A stretch of 64,000 nt of DNA from Treponema sp. GTDB taxonomy: Bacteria; Spirochaetota; Spirochaetia; Treponematales; Treponemataceae. The notes below the pieces were generated by a model. The model saw nothing but the letters and a program-made list of their open reading frames with translations. It did no database searches and was not told the DNA's origin. The DNA lies in the NCBI GenBank assembly GCA_017548565.1, contig JAFYZU010000050.1, positions 62,001 to 126,000 of the forward strand. Direction: 5' to 3'. Each line of letters starts with the position of its first letter. Position 1 is the first letter of the stretch. The translations under genes and the position numbers were made by a program. Shown here in pieces: positions 33,092 through 40,951 of this stretch.

Positions 33092-33406
33092 ATGTACGCA
33101 ACTATTGAATTTAAGGGCAAGCAGTACAAAGCAGAAAAAGGTGCTGTCCTTACAGTAGACAAGCTTGATGCTGAAAAAGGTGCAAAAATTGACATTGATT
33201 CTGTTCTTTTGGTAAGTGATAAAGACAAGATTAGTGTTGGAACACCTTATGTTAAAGGTGCAAAAGTAACTGTAGTTGTTGAAGAATCTTTCAAAGACAA
33301 AAAGATTTTGGTTTTCAAATACAAATCAAAGAAAGATTATCATCGTCTTATTGGTCACAGACAGCAGTACACTAAAGTACGCGTTGATTCAATCACTCTT
33401 GCATAA
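33092..33406 (+). CDS. rplU: 50S ribosomal protein L21
   Basis: This 104-aa protein is a large-subunit protein that contacts 23S rRNA and L20. Diagnostic elements are YATIEFKGKQYKAEKG at the N terminus, GTPYVKGAKVTVVVEE, and the C-terminal KKDYHRLIGHRQQYTKV, which matches the L21 signature KRRKxYRRxxGHRQ(x)T. Shine-Dalgarno AGAGGT precedes the ATG. It heads the conserved rplU-rpmA-obg cluster. Confidence 0.97.
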   Translation: MYATIEFKGKQYKAEKGAVLTVDKLDAEKGAKIDIDSVLLVSDKDKISVGTPYVKGAKVTVVVEESFKDKKILVFKYKSKKDYHRLIGHRQQYTKVRVDSITLA

Positions 33407-33429
33407 GTGGAATTTTAAAGGAGAATACT

Positions 33430-33684
33430 ATGGGAAGAACACGTGGTGGATCTGGTGCTAAAAACGGACGTGATCCAAATCCAAAAAGCCTGGGCGTAAA
33501 AAGATATGCTGGAGAAGCTGTTACTGCAGGTTCAATCATCGTTAAACAGCGTGGAACAAAATTCTATCCTGGTGACAATGTAATGAAAGCAGGAGATGAC
33601 AGTCTTTTTGCAACAGCAGATGGAAAAGTAGTTTTCGGCGAAAGAAACAATCATAAAATTGTTTCTGTAGAAGCTGCAAAATAA
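33430..33684 (+). CDS. rpmA: 50S ribosomal protein L27
   Basis: This 84-aa protein reaches the peptidyl-transferase centre. It starts GRTRGGSGAKNGRDPNPKSL and carries RYAGEAVTAGSIIVKQRGTKFYPG, the L27 signature. There is no N-terminal extension of the kind processed in Firmicutes. AAGGAG lies upstream and the gene follows rplU after 23 bases. A terminator follows, so obg may be transcribed partly by read-through. Confidence 0.97.
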   Translation: MGRTRGGSGAKNGRDPNPKSLGVKRYAGEAVTAGSIIVKQRGTKFYPGDNVMKAGDDSLFATADGKVVFGERNNHKIVSVEAAK

Positions 33685-33708
33685 GTTCGGTTTTTACTGA
33701 ATGATAAT

Positions 33709-33744
33709 GCCCGGTGTGACGTGAATCTGCCGGGCTTTTTTTTT
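33709..33744 (+). terminator. Terminator after rpmA
   Basis: GCCCGG (33709-33714) pairs with CCGGGC (33730-33735) around a 15-base loop, followed by nine T (33736-33744). Confidence 0.75.
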
Positions 33745-33748
33745 GATA

Positions 33749-33810
33749 GATTCCCCCGATCAAGTCGGGGAATGACAAACAGTGTCATTGTCGGGCTTGA
33801 CCCGACAATC
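33749..33810. repeat. Inverted pair of GTCATT...AATC palindromic repeats
   Basis: The unit at 33784-33810 reads GTCATT, GTCGGG, CTTGA, CCCGAC, AATC on the plus strand. The unit at 33749-33776 is the same type on the minus strand (GTCATT, CCCCGA, ... TCGGGG, GAATC). Seven bases separate them. The unit at 4425-4452 has the same frame. They look like REP-type intergenic elements between rpmA and obg. Confidence 0.7.
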
Positions 33811-33830
33811 TTTATGACAGGTGGTTCTAA

Positions 33831-34946
33831 ATGATTGGTTTTGCAGACGAAGCAAATATTGAAGTTCGCTCAGGAAACGGCGGTAACGGTTGTGTTGCAT
33901 TCCGTCGTGAAAAGTATGTTCCTCATGGTGGTCCGAACGGTGGTGACGGCGGAAAAGGCGGTGATGTTGTTTTTGTCGTTAAACGAAATCTTCGTACGCT
34001 TGCAAAACTTCGTCAGCGTGTTTGCTTTAAGGCAAAAAACGGCGGTGACGGTCAGGGCTGGAACAGATATGGGGCTGACGGTGAAGATGTCGTAATTCCG
34101 GTCCCTCCTGGAACTACCATCAAAGATGCAGAAACCGATGAAATTATTTATGATTTTACATCGGCAGCAGATGATGAATCTTTTGTTTTCCTTAAAGGCG
34201 GTAACGGCGGATGGGGAAATGTTCATTTTAAAACTTCAACAAATCAGGCTCCGAGAAAAGCGAACCCTGGTCAGAAAGGAGAACGTCGTTTTTTAAAGCT
34301 TGAGCTTTCAATCATGGCAGATGCAGGTCTTGTCGGTTTTCCGAATGCAGGGAAATCAAGTCTTCTTACATATTTTACGAATGCAAGACCGAAAATCGCG
34401 CCGTTTCCCTTTACAACAATCATCCCTAATCTTGGTGTTTTACGCATAGATGACGAACGCGATATTATCATTGCAGATATTCCGGGAATTATTGAAGGAG
34501 CATCTGAAGGTCTTGGTCTTGGAGATACATTCTTAAAGCACATCACCCGTACAAGCTGCCTCATTTTTATGATTGACTGTTCAGATGAAAACTGTTTTTC
34601 GACTTATGACACGTTGTGCAGCGAGCTTGAAAATTATTCAGACGATCTGATGGAAAAGCCGCGTATCGTTTTGTGCAATAAAATCGATGTAGAAGGGGCT
34701 TTTGACAGGGCGGTTGAAATCAAGAAATCAATTCAGAAAAAAGATAAAAGCATCAGTGTAATTCCTGTTTCAGTTATAACAGGAAGAGGAATGAACGACG
34801 CAAAAAATCAGATTATTTCACTTATAAACAAATATCAGAAGGAAAGTACGGAGAATCAGATTGTTAATGAATCAAAAAATGATTTTCTTTCTTCACGTGC
34901 TTTTTCTGATGATGAGGATGTACAGTATCCGGGGAGTGAAGGTTAA
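33831..34946 (+). CDS. obgE: GTPase Obg (ribosome assembly)
   Basis: This 371-aa protein has the Gly-rich Obg fold (about 1-158, with GGNGGNGCVAFRREKY-like and GGDGGKGGDVVFVV-type segments) and a TRAFAC GTPase domain. The GTPase motifs are GFPNAGKSS (G1, about 167-175), the threonine switch FPFTT, DIPGIIEGASEGLGLG (G3) and NKID (G4). It acts in large-subunit maturation and stress response. The C-terminal domain is short and Ser/Glu/Asp-rich. AGGTGG precedes the ATG. nadD begins at the base after its stop. Confidence 0.95.
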   Translation: MIGFADEANIEVRSGNGGNGCVAFRREKYVPHGGPNGGDGGKGGDVVFVVKRNLRTLAKLRQRVCFKAKNGGDGQGWNRYGADGEDVVIPVPPGTTIKDAETDEIIYDFTSAADDESFVFLKGGNGGWGNVHFKTSTNQAPRKANPGQKGERRFLKLELSIMADAGLVGFPNAGKSSLLTYFTNARPKIAPFPFTTIIPNLGVLRIDDERDIIIADIPGIIEGASEGLGLGDTFLKHITRTSCLIFMIDCSDENCFSTYDTLCSELENYSDDLMEKPRIVLCNKIDVEGAFDRAVEIKKSIQKKDKSISVIPVSVITGRGMNDAKNQIISLINKYQKESTENQIVNESKNDFLSSRAFSDDEDVQYPGSEG

Positions 34947-35606
34947 ATGAAAATTGCTGTTTTCGGCGGAAGCTTTAATCCTCTTCATATAAGTCATGCC
35001 ATGCTTGCTGATACAGTAATCCGTGAGCTTGGTTATGATAAGATTATTTTTGTACCGACTTTCATTCCTCCTCATAAAGTGATGGAAGGAAGCGTAACTG
35101 CCGCTCAGCGCTATGATATGATAAAGGCATTCTGTAAATCTGAAAAAAACAGTCATTTTGATGTTGATTCATGTGAAATTGACAGAGGCGGTGTTTCTTA
35201 TACTTCAGATACGCTTGAATTTCTAACACAGAAATATAAAAAACAGCTGGACGGTGAAAAACTTGCATTTGTAATGGGTGATGAGGTTGCCGCTGAATTC
35301 GATAAATGGAGAAATCCTGATAAGATAGTTTCACTTGCAGATTTAATCATCACGCATCGCTATCCGGATTTAAGGGCTCTTGAAAAAACAGTTTATGATA
35401 ATAAGCCGACAGGAGAATACAAGGGTGATTTCTGCGTACAGTTTGATTTAAAGACTTTTAAATATCCCTGTACATATCTGAATAATCCGATTCTGCCTGT
35501 TTCATCGACAGAAATAAGGGCAAGGATAAAAGAAAACAAAAGCTTCAGATATCTTGTTCCGGATGCAGTTTATAAATATATAAAGAAAAATAATCTTTAT
35601 GTTTAG
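34947..35606 (+). CDS. nadD: Nicotinate-nucleotide adenylyltransferase
   Basis: This 219-aa enzyme makes deamido-NAD from nicotinate mononucleotide and ATP. The nucleotidyltransferase start GGSFNPLHISH is a variant of the usual GGTFDPxHxGH: the Gly between the motif's His residues is Ser. VPTFIPPHK and SSTEIRARI (the ISSTxIR motif) are intact. The gene sits directly between obg and yqeK with no spacing to obg, the usual bacterial order. Confidence 0.93.
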   Translation: MKIAVFGGSFNPLHISHAMLADTVIRELGYDKIIFVPTFIPPHKVMEGSVTAAQRYDMIKAFCKSEKNSHFDVDSCEIDRGGVSYTSDTLEFLTQKYKKQLDGEKLAFVMGDEVAAEFDKWRNPDKIVSLADLIITHRYPDLRALEKTVYDNKPTGEYKGDFCVQFDLKTFKYPCTYLNNPILPVSSTEIRARIKENKSFRYLVPDAVYKYIKKNNLYV

Positions 35607-35615
35607 GTTATAAAT

Positions 35616-36209
35616 ATGGATGATATTAAACAGAAGATAAAAGAAATTGATGAATATACAAAAAATAATATAAAGCCGTCGAGATATAAGCATTCAAAAC
35701 GGGTTGCTAAAATGTGCGTAAAGCTTTGCCGCCGTTATTCCCTTGATGTAAAAAAAGGATATCTTATCGGTATAGGCCACGATATGTGTAAATATCTTCC
35801 TGATGAACAGATGATTGAAACTGCATCACGTGACGGTCAGCCGATTACTGAGGAAGAAAAGAAGGCACCGATGCTTTTACATGGAAGGGCAGCTGCAGTC
35901 ATAATGAAGGAAAAATTTAATATAGACGATGAACAGCTTCTTGAGGCTGTCGCTAATCACGTTTCCGGTAAAATAAGGATGTGTGATTATACAAAGATTC
36001 TTTTTCTTGCCGATAAATGTGAACCGAAACGTCCTCAGTCGACAAAAAAATATCGCAATAATCTGATGAAGCTTTCACTTGATGGTATGACGGCAAGTGT
36101 CCTTCAGGAAAATTACGAATTTCTTCTAAAAAAGGGTTATTCAATTTACCCAAACACTAAAAAAATGATACAATATTATACAGAAAAAGCAGGTAAAGAG
36201 GGGAACTAA
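35616..36209 (+). CDS. yqeK: YqeK-type HD phosphohydrolase (symmetrical Ap4A hydrolase)
   Basis: This 197-aa HD-superfamily protein has HSKRVAKMC (first His), GIGHDMCKYLP (the HD pair), LLHGRAAAVIMKEKF and EAVANHVSG, which together define YqeK. YqeK enzymes cleave diadenosine tetraphosphate to two ADP. It lies nine bases after nadD. The LCP gene begins at the base after its stop, so it is internal to the operon. Confidence 0.9.
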   Translation: MDDIKQKIKEIDEYTKNNIKPSRYKHSKRVAKMCVKLCRRYSLDVKKGYLIGIGHDMCKYLPDEQMIETASRDGQPITEEEKKAPMLLHGRAAAVIMKEKFNIDDEQLLEAVANHVSGKIRMCDYTKILFLADKCEPKRPQSTKKYRNNLMKLSLDGMTASVLQENYEFLLKKGYSIYPNTKKMIQYYTEKAGKEGN

Positions 36210-37415
36210 ATGGAAAAACTTTCTGACAAACAAAAAGGTATTATCTTCTTATCAATTATTTTTGCAATAATCGCTGGTGCGGTAATTTACTTTGTTCATT
36301 CTTTGAAGACTGATACGGTACGTGATATTCTTGAACAGGACAAGCTTTTGAGAATGCTGCTTGTCGTTGAAGATGATGACAATAAGGAATTGTTTTCTAC
36401 AGTTCTTTTATATGATCCTGAAACTAAAAAAGCCGCATCTATAAGTATTCCTGCAAATGTCGGTGCCATCTGGGAGCCTCTTGGAAGAACTGACGGTATT
36501 GAAGCGGTTTATAACGAAAAAGGAATGACTGTCTATAAGCAGGAGGTTTCAAAGCTTCTTGGGATTTCTATTCCGTTTACGGTTACAATAAAGCTTCAGG
36601 ATTTTGTAAAGATGTCTGATATGCTTGGCGGTATGAGAGTTTTTATTCCTTCGCCGATTGATTATTTTTCGGAAGCAGAAAACAAAAGGTATCTTCTGCC
36701 GTCGGGAGCTGTAAATCTTGATGGTGATAAAGTCGCTGTATACATGACTTACCGCGTTGAAGAAGAATCTGATGAAAATATTCTTGATCGTTATCAGAAC
36801 GTTGTAGTTGCCTTGTTAACGGGCATTCACGATAAAAGTTTCATCATGTTTAAAAATGATAATTACAAAAGATTCCTTTCCTGCATAACGTCAAATCTTT
36901 CGGAAATCGATGAACGTTCGCTTTTTAAAATTCTCTCGGAAATAGACGCTGAATCAATTATCCGTCAGACTGTAACGGGTTCTCCTCGAACTGTCGAAGA
37001 TAAAAAGCTTCTTTTCCCTTACGAAAATGGTGAACGAATAAAATCTTCCGTAAAATCAACTACAAGTATGATTGTTTCGACAGATGGTACAATTTCAAGT
37101 CATCAGTATGTCATAGAAATCCAGAATGGAACTACAAAACAGGGTATTGCCGGCAGAACTGCAAGAAAATATAAGGATTCAAGTTATGATGTCCTTGCTT
37201 CGGTAAATGCAGACAGAAATGATTATGAAAAGACAGTAATCATAGATCATATTGGAAATGAAACAGCTGCAAAAAATGTCGGTGAACTTATTCATTGTAC
37301 GAATATCGTTCAGGCAGATTCTTCAAATACTGAATCAACAAAAAAAGCAGCTGTCGATTTCACTATTATTTTAGGTGCTGATTATAATGGTGATTATGTA
37401 ATCAACAAAAATTAA
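36210..37415 (+). CDS. LytR/CpsA/Psr (LCP) family protein with LytR_C domain
   Basis: This 401-aa protein has a membrane segment (about 9-29), an extracytoplasmic LCP-like domain (about 40-220) and a C-terminal LytR_C-like domain (about 295-400). The LCP part has LRMLLVVEDDD, a VLLYDPETKKAASISIPANVG strand pair and LDGDKVAVYMTYR. LytR_C is seen as YVIEIQNGTTKQGIAGRTA. LCP enzymes transfer undecaprenyl-linked glycopolymers to the wall; the characteristic Arg cluster is less clear than in Gram-positive enzymes, so activity is uncertain. It is placed between yqeK and rsfS, an order also seen in other treponemes. Confidence 0.8.
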   Translation: MEKLSDKQKGIIFLSIIFAIIAGAVIYFVHSLKTDTVRDILEQDKLLRMLLVVEDDDNKELFSTVLLYDPETKKAASISIPANVGAIWEPLGRTDGIEAVYNEKGMTVYKQEVSKLLGISIPFTVTIKLQDFVKMSDMLGGMRVFIPSPIDYFSEAENKRYLLPSGAVNLDGDKVAVYMTYRVEEESDENILDRYQNVVVALLTGIHDKSFIMFKNDNYKRFLSCITSNLSEIDERSLFKILSEIDAESIIRQTVTGSPRTVEDKKLLFPYENGERIKSSVKSTTSMIVSTDGTISSHQYVIEIQNGTTKQGIAGRTARKYKDSSYDVLASVNADRNDYEKTVIIDHIGNETAAKNVGELIHCTNIVQADSSNTESTKKAAVDFTIILGADYNGDYVINKN

Positions 37416-37428
37416 TATTGAGGTTAAG

Positions 37429-37776
37429 ATGAAAACAACAGAAGAAAAAGCAAAAGAAATTGCACAGTTAATGATAGATGGAAAGGGCAGTAATGTAGTC
37501 TGTCTTGATATAAGCGGCTTAAACAGTTGGACAGATTATTTTGTAATAGTAACAGTTGCAAGTTCTACACAGAATCAGGGTCTTTATAAGCAGATTAAGG
37601 ATTACATCAAGGAAAATGATCTTGAAATTCATGTTACGAAAAGAAAGAGCCCCGATGGTGATGACTGGAATCTTGTAGATTTAGGACCGATTGTAATTCA
37701 TATGATGTCCGCTCAGGCACGAGAATTTTATGATCTCGAAAAATTGTGGCATGCGGGAAAAATAATCGAACTGTAG
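37429..37776 (+). CDS. rsfS: Ribosomal silencing factor RsfS
   Basis: This 115-aa protein binds L14 on the large subunit and blocks subunit joining when nutrients fall. The family pattern is complete: DISGLNSWTDYFVIVTVASS, NQGLYKQIKDYIKE, DDWNLVDLGPIVIHMMS and EFYDLEKLW. Shine-Dalgarno GAGG precedes the ATG. It ends the rplU cluster; the next gene is convergent. Confidence 0.95.
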   Translation: MKTTEEKAKEIAQLMIDGKGSNVVCLDISGLNSWTDYFVIVTVASSTQNQGLYKQIKDYIKENDLEIHVTKRKSPDGDDWNLVDLGPIVIHMMSAQAREFYDLEKLWHAGKIIEL

Positions 37777-37808
37777 ATTTTATAAAGGGATTTTTGCGGT
37801 GATGAAAG

Positions 37809-38087
37809 TTATTCGTAATCTTCGAAAAGCTCGTCACCGGCAGATGAATTATATGAACTGCTGTAACCGTCTTCGTCTTCTACATCGTCATAGGGTTCAT
37901 CGATATCTTCTTCTTCCTTAAAAACATCGTCGTAGTACAATTCTGAATCATCATCCATATCATCAAGGATTTCATCGTCTTCTTCGATGTCATCAAAATC
38001 ATCATCGAAATCTTCATCAAAATCATCGAAATCGTCGTCATAAGAAAACGACATCGTGAATTCTTCTAATTCAGAATCAGCAGACAT
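37809..38087 (-). CDS. Extremely acidic small protein, unknown function
   Basis: This 92-aa protein is dominated by Asp and Glu, with runs such as DDFDDFDEDFDDDFDD, few Lys and no Arg, so the predicted charge is extremely negative. GGGGTG stands five bases before the ATG at 38087, making it a better start than the ATG 12 bases upstream. No signal peptide or known fold is visible. Comparable acidic proteins act as nucleic-acid mimics, chaperones or metal buffers, but nothing here selects among these. It is convergent with rsfS. Confidence 0.6.
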   Translation of the reverse strand: MSADSELEEFTMSFSYDDDFDDFDEDFDDDFDDIEEDDEILDDMDDDSELYYDDVFKEEEDIDEPYDDVEDEDGYSSSYNSSAGDELFEDYE

Positions 38088-38162
38088 ACAACACCCCATT
38101 TATATTTATAAATGTTTCTCGGATTTAATATATAATAAACGCATTATTTTTTCAACTGTTTT

Positions 38163-38203
38163 CAGTTCCAGTTTCATTCTTTTTCAGTTCCAGTTTCATT
38201 CTT
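38163..38203. repeat. Tandem repeat, 22-bp period, two copies
   Basis: CAGTTCCAGTTTCATTCT occurs at 38163-38180 and again from 38185, 22 bases apart. It lies between the DUF4153 stop codon and the acidic-protein gene. Confidence 0.6.
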
Positions 38204-39926
38204 ACTTATAAAATATAAAACCGGAATAAGAATAATTTCTGAAAAGCTTCAGTTCAGTGTTGTATTTATAATCAATGCTGGTAAAACAGAATGCAACTTC
38301 ATCATCAGGCATATACCATAAAGGTTCATCGTTGTTTATATCTGAATCAAGTGATAAGAAAAAAGCTTCCAGATTATATTTTCTGCCGGTTTTTGAGTAC
38401 CAGACAATTTCTGAAATTTGTTTTTCATATTGAACTTCTTTACCGTCCTTCCATTCATAATCGTATATACTGTCACTAAGTTTTGCAAATTCCTTATAAG
38501 GTTCAATATTCAAAATTTTGATGAATTTAAAAGCCTTGTCAAACACAAGCATTTTTTTATCATCGCGTTTTGTTTTGATTCCAAAAACCTCTTCGAATCC
38601 AAGATAGGTTGTACTTTTTCGACCATCTATATAATCAACTTTAACAGCCCATTCCGGTTCTGGAAGATGACTTGTCCACATAATATATCTGTATGAAGAA
38701 TGAAGGGCATCTCTGTCTTCATCTGTAATTGCAGCTTCAAGAGAATCGGGATTATAAGATTTCAGGGTATCTGTTGCTTCATCATAAATATCATATTTAT
38801 TCATTATCCTTACCATTCTTGAAAATTGACTTTTATGCGCCATGTTTATAAGGTTAAAAGGAGTTATACTGTCAAACAGTACAATTGCGGTAAGTGCAAC
38901 AATTGCCAGATTTATAAATTTTCCTTTTTTAATAAATGTAAGGATAATTGTGATAATAGAAAAAATGATGAAGAGCAGGCTTGAGTAACGGTACCCTGTA
39001 AAGCCGTAAATATTCACGCGGATAAAGTATGCATAAATCTGAACAACAATAAGCGGAATAAAAGCAAATGCTCCAAATTTGTAGAAGAACTTTATTACGG
39101 GGAACTCGTCATACTCCCGCAGAATAAAATAAAACACGATGTAAAAGCAGGAAGCAAAAGACACAAACCAGTTTATCTGCCCGTTAGGAAGTTTTAAAAG
39201 GAACAGTGCCTTTAAAAGATAAATGTACAAAATCAGAATAAGAACGGCAAAAATAGGAAAAAGAATATACAGCGTAATTATTTTAAATGCTTTGCCCGAG
39301 CTTTCATCCTGACGCCTGTTGAATAAATAATAAGTAAAAGAGTTTATGCCAAAAACAAAAACGCAGAAGGCAACACAACATTCATATACATCAGATTCAT
39401 TTGTATTAAGTATAAGATTCTGGACTGCATAAATTAAAAGGCAAAGTCCGCCCATAAGAATGAGAGTCATAAACGTGCAGAAAAGAGTATACTTAAACAC
39501 CAGCGAAAAATATGTGCGTGAATTTTCTTTTGGAATAAAAAGATATAAAGTGATTAATGCAGCAGCACAAAGAATTCCAAAGTAATAAAGCTCGTTATAA
39601 ACGCTGTTTCCAAAACCGCGATGGGCAAAAAATCCAAGAATGGCACCTGCAGCTGCTACGCCGGTCTGAATAAGATATTTTTTTATGCAGGATAATTGTT
39701 GTGTAAGCAGAGTTGCAGGCATTGCAAAAAAAGAAGCCATAAGAAATGCCAGACATAAATCCTGCCAGATTGTAGAAGAATTATCAAAAGACTTGCAGAT
39801 ATCCATGGAGGCAAATACAAATGCTATACAAGTTGAAATGAAAATAACTTTAGAAGAAGCGAGATGTAATGCGGCTTGTGCCAGCGTTTCTTTGATTTTT
39901 GTTTTAATGTTATTTATTTTACTCAT
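38202..39926 (-). CDS. DUF4153 multi-pass membrane protein
   Basis: This 574-aa protein has about 11 membrane segments in its first 380 residues and a soluble C-terminal domain of about 190 residues. The arrangement and the segment LKLPNGQINWFVSFAS followed by IRVNIYGFTGYRYSSLLF are typical of DUF4153, a family of unknown function. No Shine-Dalgarno is present, and the ATG lies six bases from a TATAAT, so the message may be leaderless. Two tRNA genes lie upstream on the same strand; a consensus promoter separates them from this gene. Confidence 0.8.
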   Translation of the reverse strand: MSKINNIKTKIKETLAQAALHLASSKVIFISTCIAFVFASMDICKSFDNSSTIWQDLCLAFLMASFFAMPATLLTQQLSCIKKYLIQTGVAAAGAILGFFAHRGFGNSVYNELYYFGILCAAALITLYLFIPKENSRTYFSLVFKYTLFCTFMTLILMGGLCLLIYAVQNLILNTNESDVYECCVAFCVFVFGINSFTYYLFNRRQDESSGKAFKIITLYILFPIFAVLILILYIYLLKALFLLKLPNGQINWFVSFASCFYIVFYFILREYDEFPVIKFFYKFGAFAFIPLIVVQIYAYFIRVNIYGFTGYRYSSLLFIIFSIITIILTFIKKGKFINLAIVALTAIVLFDSITPFNLINMAHKSQFSRMVRIMNKYDIYDEATDTLKSYNPDSLEAAITDEDRDALHSSYRYIMWTSHLPEPEWAVKVDYIDGRKSTTYLGFEEVFGIKTKRDDKKMLVFDKAFKFIKILNIEPYKEFAKLSDSIYDYEWKDGKEVQYEKQISEIVWYSKTGRKYNLEAFFLSLDSDINNDEPLWYMPDDEVAFCFTSIDYKYNTELKLFRNYSYSGFIFYK

Positions 39927-39932
39927 AAAAGC

Positions 39933-39961
39933 ATTATAACATTACAAGTTGAATAATGCAA
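39933..39961 (-). promoter_or_regulatory. Promoter of the DUF4153 gene, positioned for a leaderless mRNA
   Basis: On the minus strand TTGCAT (39961-39956), a 17-base spacer and TATAAT (39938-39933) are followed by GCTTTT and the ATG at 39926. No Shine-Dalgarno. Confidence 0.65.
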
Positions 39962-40017
39962 AATTAACGGAAGCAAGTGTTTTGTCTGTTTAATTATAAT
40001 AAAAATCAAAAAGTATT

Positions 40018-40089
40018 CGGGTAAGGCGGATTTGAACCGCCGACCCCTAACTCCCGAAGCTAGTGCGCTACCAGCTGCGCTATTACCCG
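40018..40089 (-). tRNA. tRNA-Pro (CGG)
   Basis: The 72 bases fold as a full cloverleaf. The acceptor arms are CGGGTAA and TTACCCG. The D arm is GCGC-AGCTGGTA-GCGC. The anticodon stem is CTAGC/GTTAG with loop TTCGGGA (anticodon CGG, G at 37). The T arm is GGCGG-TTCAAAT-CCGCC. CCA is not encoded. Confidence 0.95.
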
Positions 40090-40104
40090 AAATTGAAACA
40101 TAAA

Positions 40105-40131
40105 TAAAAAAGCTCCCCAAAACGGGAAGCT
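40105..40131 (-). terminator. Terminator between tRNA-Asp and tRNA-Pro
   Basis: On the minus strand AGCTTCCC pairs with GGGGAGCT (one G-T pair) around a short loop and is followed by six T. It lies downstream of tRNA-Asp and upstream of tRNA-Pro, so only partial read-through would supply tRNA-Pro unless it has its own promoter. Confidence 0.75.
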
Positions 40132-40136
40132 TTAGC

Positions 40137-40209
40137 GCGAGCGGCGGGGCTCGAACCCGCGATCTCCGGCGTGACAGGCCAGCGCGATAACCAGCTTCGC
40201 TACGCCCGC
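40137..40209 (-). tRNA. tRNA-Asp (GTC)
   Basis: The 73 bases fold as a cloverleaf. The acceptor arms are GCGGGCG and CGCTCGC (one G-T pair). The anticodon stem is CTGGC/GCCGG with loop CTGTCAC (anticodon GTC). The T arm is GCGGG-TTCGAGC-CCCGC. CCA is not encoded. Confidence 0.95.
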
Positions 40210-40220
40210 GTGATGTTGTT

Positions 40221-40249
40221 ATATTATAGGAATTTATGATTAGTGTCAA
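40221..40249 (-). promoter_or_regulatory. Promoter of the tRNA-Asp transcript
   Basis: A perfect -35 hexamer TTGACA (40249-40244) is followed by TATAAT after 15 bases, or TAATAT after 17 bases (40226-40221). It lies immediately upstream of tRNA-Asp. Confidence 0.65.
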
Positions 40250-40273
40250 TAAGTTATATGAAAAAATATACTA

Positions 40274-40951
40274 TTAATTCTTAAAATATGCCGGATATTT
40301 CAGACGTATATCCTGTTCATCTATATGAAGCTGCTGAAGATGCTTAATGCTAAGCTCCTTTGCTTTTTTGACATTTTTTTCTTCAAATGCTTTAAGAATC
40401 GCTTTATGATCTTCAATTATTCCCAGCCTGTCTCTCGTTACAAGCTTAAGCTTTCTGTATCTGTCATAATGGATGCTTACCATTTTAACCATATAAAAGC
40501 ATTGCATCCTGTTAGTAATTTTATAGAAAATCTCATGAAATTTATTGTCTAACTCTAATATCTTATCGGTATTTCCTTTTGAATTGTAAAATTCCTGAAG
40601 TGAGATGTTTTCCTGAAGATTTTTTATGTCTTCTTCAGTTGCATTTTTACAGGCCTGTCCGGTTATTGCAGATTCGAGGGTAGAGCGGATAAAAACAGAT
40701 TCATCAATAAGATCCATATCAATTAAACTTACGCGGCTGCCTTTCTGCGGATATACTTCAATCACTTTTATTTTTGACAGCTCTTGTATTGCTTCATGAA
40801 CAGGTGTTCTTGAAAGATTCAGATCTGATGCAATCTCCTGTTCACTTATCATACTTCCCGGAACAAGTGAAAGATTTATGATATTTTCCTTTATTGCCCT
40901 TAATGCGTATTCTCTGTTTGTTTCTTTCGGATCTTTTTCTATTTCTTTCAT
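40274..40951 (-). CDS. GntR-family (FadR/FCD) transcriptional regulator
   Basis: This 225-aa protein has an N-terminal winged helix (about 10-75) with EYALRAIKENIINLSLVPG, SEQEIASDLNLSRTPVHEAI and YPQKGSRVSLID. A helical FCD ligand domain follows (about 85-215) with FIRSTLESAITG, LDNKFHEIFYKITN and EDHKAILKAFEEKN. FCD regulators bind small organic acids through a metal site. Its start overlaps the end of the AraC-type gene by four bases (ATGA), so both regulators come from one message. No metabolic genes adjoin, so targets are unknown. Confidence 0.88.
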   Translation of the reverse strand: MKEIEKDPKETNREYALRAIKENIINLSLVPGSMISEQEIASDLNLSRTPVHEAIQELSKIKVIEVYPQKGSRVSLIDMDLIDESVFIRSTLESAITGQACKNATEEDIKNLQENISLQEFYNSKGNTDKILELDNKFHEIFYKITNRMQCFYMVKMVSIHYDRYRKLKLVTRDRLGIIEDHKAILKAFEEKNVKKAKELSIKHLQQLHIDEQDIRLKYPAYFKN

